Shown here one piece after another: positions 13,576-13,987 of a stretch of DNA of 13,987 nt. The stretch's first letter is position 1. Each line of letters opens with the position of its first letter. A program made the translations under genes and the position numbers. This DNA is from Anaeromyxobacteraceae bacterium (GTDB taxonomy: Bacteria > Myxococcota > Myxococcia > Myxococcales > Anaeromyxobacteraceae), in assembly GCA_027349605.1 (NCBI GenBank), contig DAIEMM010000482.1, forward strand, positions 1 through 13,987. Reading direction: 5' to 3'. The notes under the pieces are model-generated. The model was not told where the DNA came from, ran no database searches, and saw only the letters and a list, made by a program, of their open reading frames with translations.

Positions 13576-13587
13576 GGTTCCTCCTCC

Positions 13588-13938
13588 TCAGGCGCGGACG
13601 ACGGGGAGTCCCGCCATCCGCCAGGCGATCATCCCGCCCGCCAGCTGGCGGGCGTCGATACCGGTGCGGCGCAGCAGCCGGACCGCGGGCGGGCTCCGGT
13701 GGGCCGAGAGACAGATGGCGACGACCGGGCGGCCGTCCAGGCGCCCCAGGGACGGGAGCCTCCCGGAGAGGGAGGTGACCGGGACGTTGATCGCGCCGGC
13801 GATGTGACCCGCGGCGAATTCACCGGCCGTGCGGACGTCGAGCAGGACGGGAGACGCCGCGCCGGCCATCTCCCCGGCCAGCTCGGCCGGCCGGACCTCG
13901 GGGACCCTGCCGAACGGGAGCCACCAGGGCACGCTCAC
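13588..13938 (-). CDS. Single-domain rhodanese-like sulfurtransferase
   Basis: 116 residues with a GTG start (13938-13936) and GAGG 7 nt upstream (13949-13946). The Cdc25/rhodanese markers are VLLDVRTAGEFAAGHIAGAINVP (31-53) and the active loop CLSAHRS with the persulfide-forming Cys76 and Arg81. GGMIAW (101-106) is the usual C-terminal block. Transfers sulfane sulfur between thiols in the cytoplasm; a short hydrophobic PWWLPFG start is not long enough for a signal peptide. Twelve nt before the SQR-like gene, with which it would pass or receive sulfur. The GTG overlaps a TGA in another frame (GTGA), so an upstream gene beyond the window may end here, but only 16 codons are visible. Confidence 0.9.
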   Translation of the reverse strand: MSVPWWLPFGRVPEVRPAELAGEMAGAASPVLLDVRTAGEFAAGHIAGAINVPVTSLSGRLPSLGRLDGRPVVAICLSAHRSPPAVRLLRRTGIDARQLAGGMIAWRMAGLPVVRA

Positions 13939-13987
13939 GTGGAGGCCTCGATTCGCGTGCCCTTCGCCCTCGGGGCGGGGACGCCGG

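Noticed and set aside
13936..13987. 3' end of a further minus-strand gene overlapping the rhodanese GTG as GTGA.
   Set aside because: Only 16 open codons are visible and they show no recognisable motif; it needs sequence beyond the window.

Overview
GC-rich DNA (about 70% by eye) with dense, mostly two-strand gene packing, GTG and TTG starts, and gene families typical of anaerobic or facultative soil bacteria. The style (Big_2 lipoprotein, Cys-type arylsulfatase, DUF5714 and DUF6125 families, strong G/C at third codon positions) suggests a Myxococcota/Deltaproteobacteria-type organism, perhaps Anaeromyxobacter-like. That assignment is an inference; there is no rRNA or marker gene in the window.

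Layout. 1-261 (minus): start of a secreted Big_2 lipoprotein that runs off the window. 404-1258 (plus): short-chain dehydrogenase, whose 3' end overlaps tail-to-tail by 112 nt with a minus-strand SAM methyltransferase (1147-1824). 1930-3693 (plus): exported Cys-type arylsulfatase. 3719-6524 (minus): molybdate ABC transporter operon, transcribed as small four-Cys protein -> modA -> modB -> modC. 6596-7195 (plus): TehB-like SAM methyltransferase, divergent from the mod operon. 7265-12389 (plus): eight-gene cluster. 12403-13938 (minus): rhodanese followed by a sulfide:quinone-oxidoreductase-like flavoprotein, converging on the eight-gene cluster.

The eight-gene cluster is the most interesting part. 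It begins with a 33-residue peptide carrying five cysteines (CC-x7-CC-x9-C) behind a very good ribosome binding site. A perfect 10-bp G/C hairpin with a UNCG-type loop follows, then a thioredoxin with a CPPC active site, a thioredoxin reductase that lacks the usual NADPH-binding HRRxxFRA motif, a classical CGPC thioredoxin, a DUF6125 protein, an ArsM-like methyltransferase, a radical SAM/SPASM enzyme of peptide-maturase type and a DUF5714 protein with 15 cysteines. From trxB onward every junction overlaps by 1, 4 or 26 nt, so the proteins are very probably made together. Every step looks thiol- or metalloid-centred. A working model, which is inference, is a Cys-rich peptide or soft metal/metalloid substrate kept reduced by a dedicated thioredoxin couple and modified by the radical SAM enzyme and the ArsM-like methyltransferase, with DUF6125 and DUF5714 as unknown partners. 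The adjacent rhodanese and SQR-like protein fit a sulfur-handling neighbourhood.

No tRNA, rRNA, insertion sequence, CRISPR array or phage gene was seen. No stretch above 300 bases is gene-free; the longest intergenic gap is 262-403, which holds the two divergent promoters.
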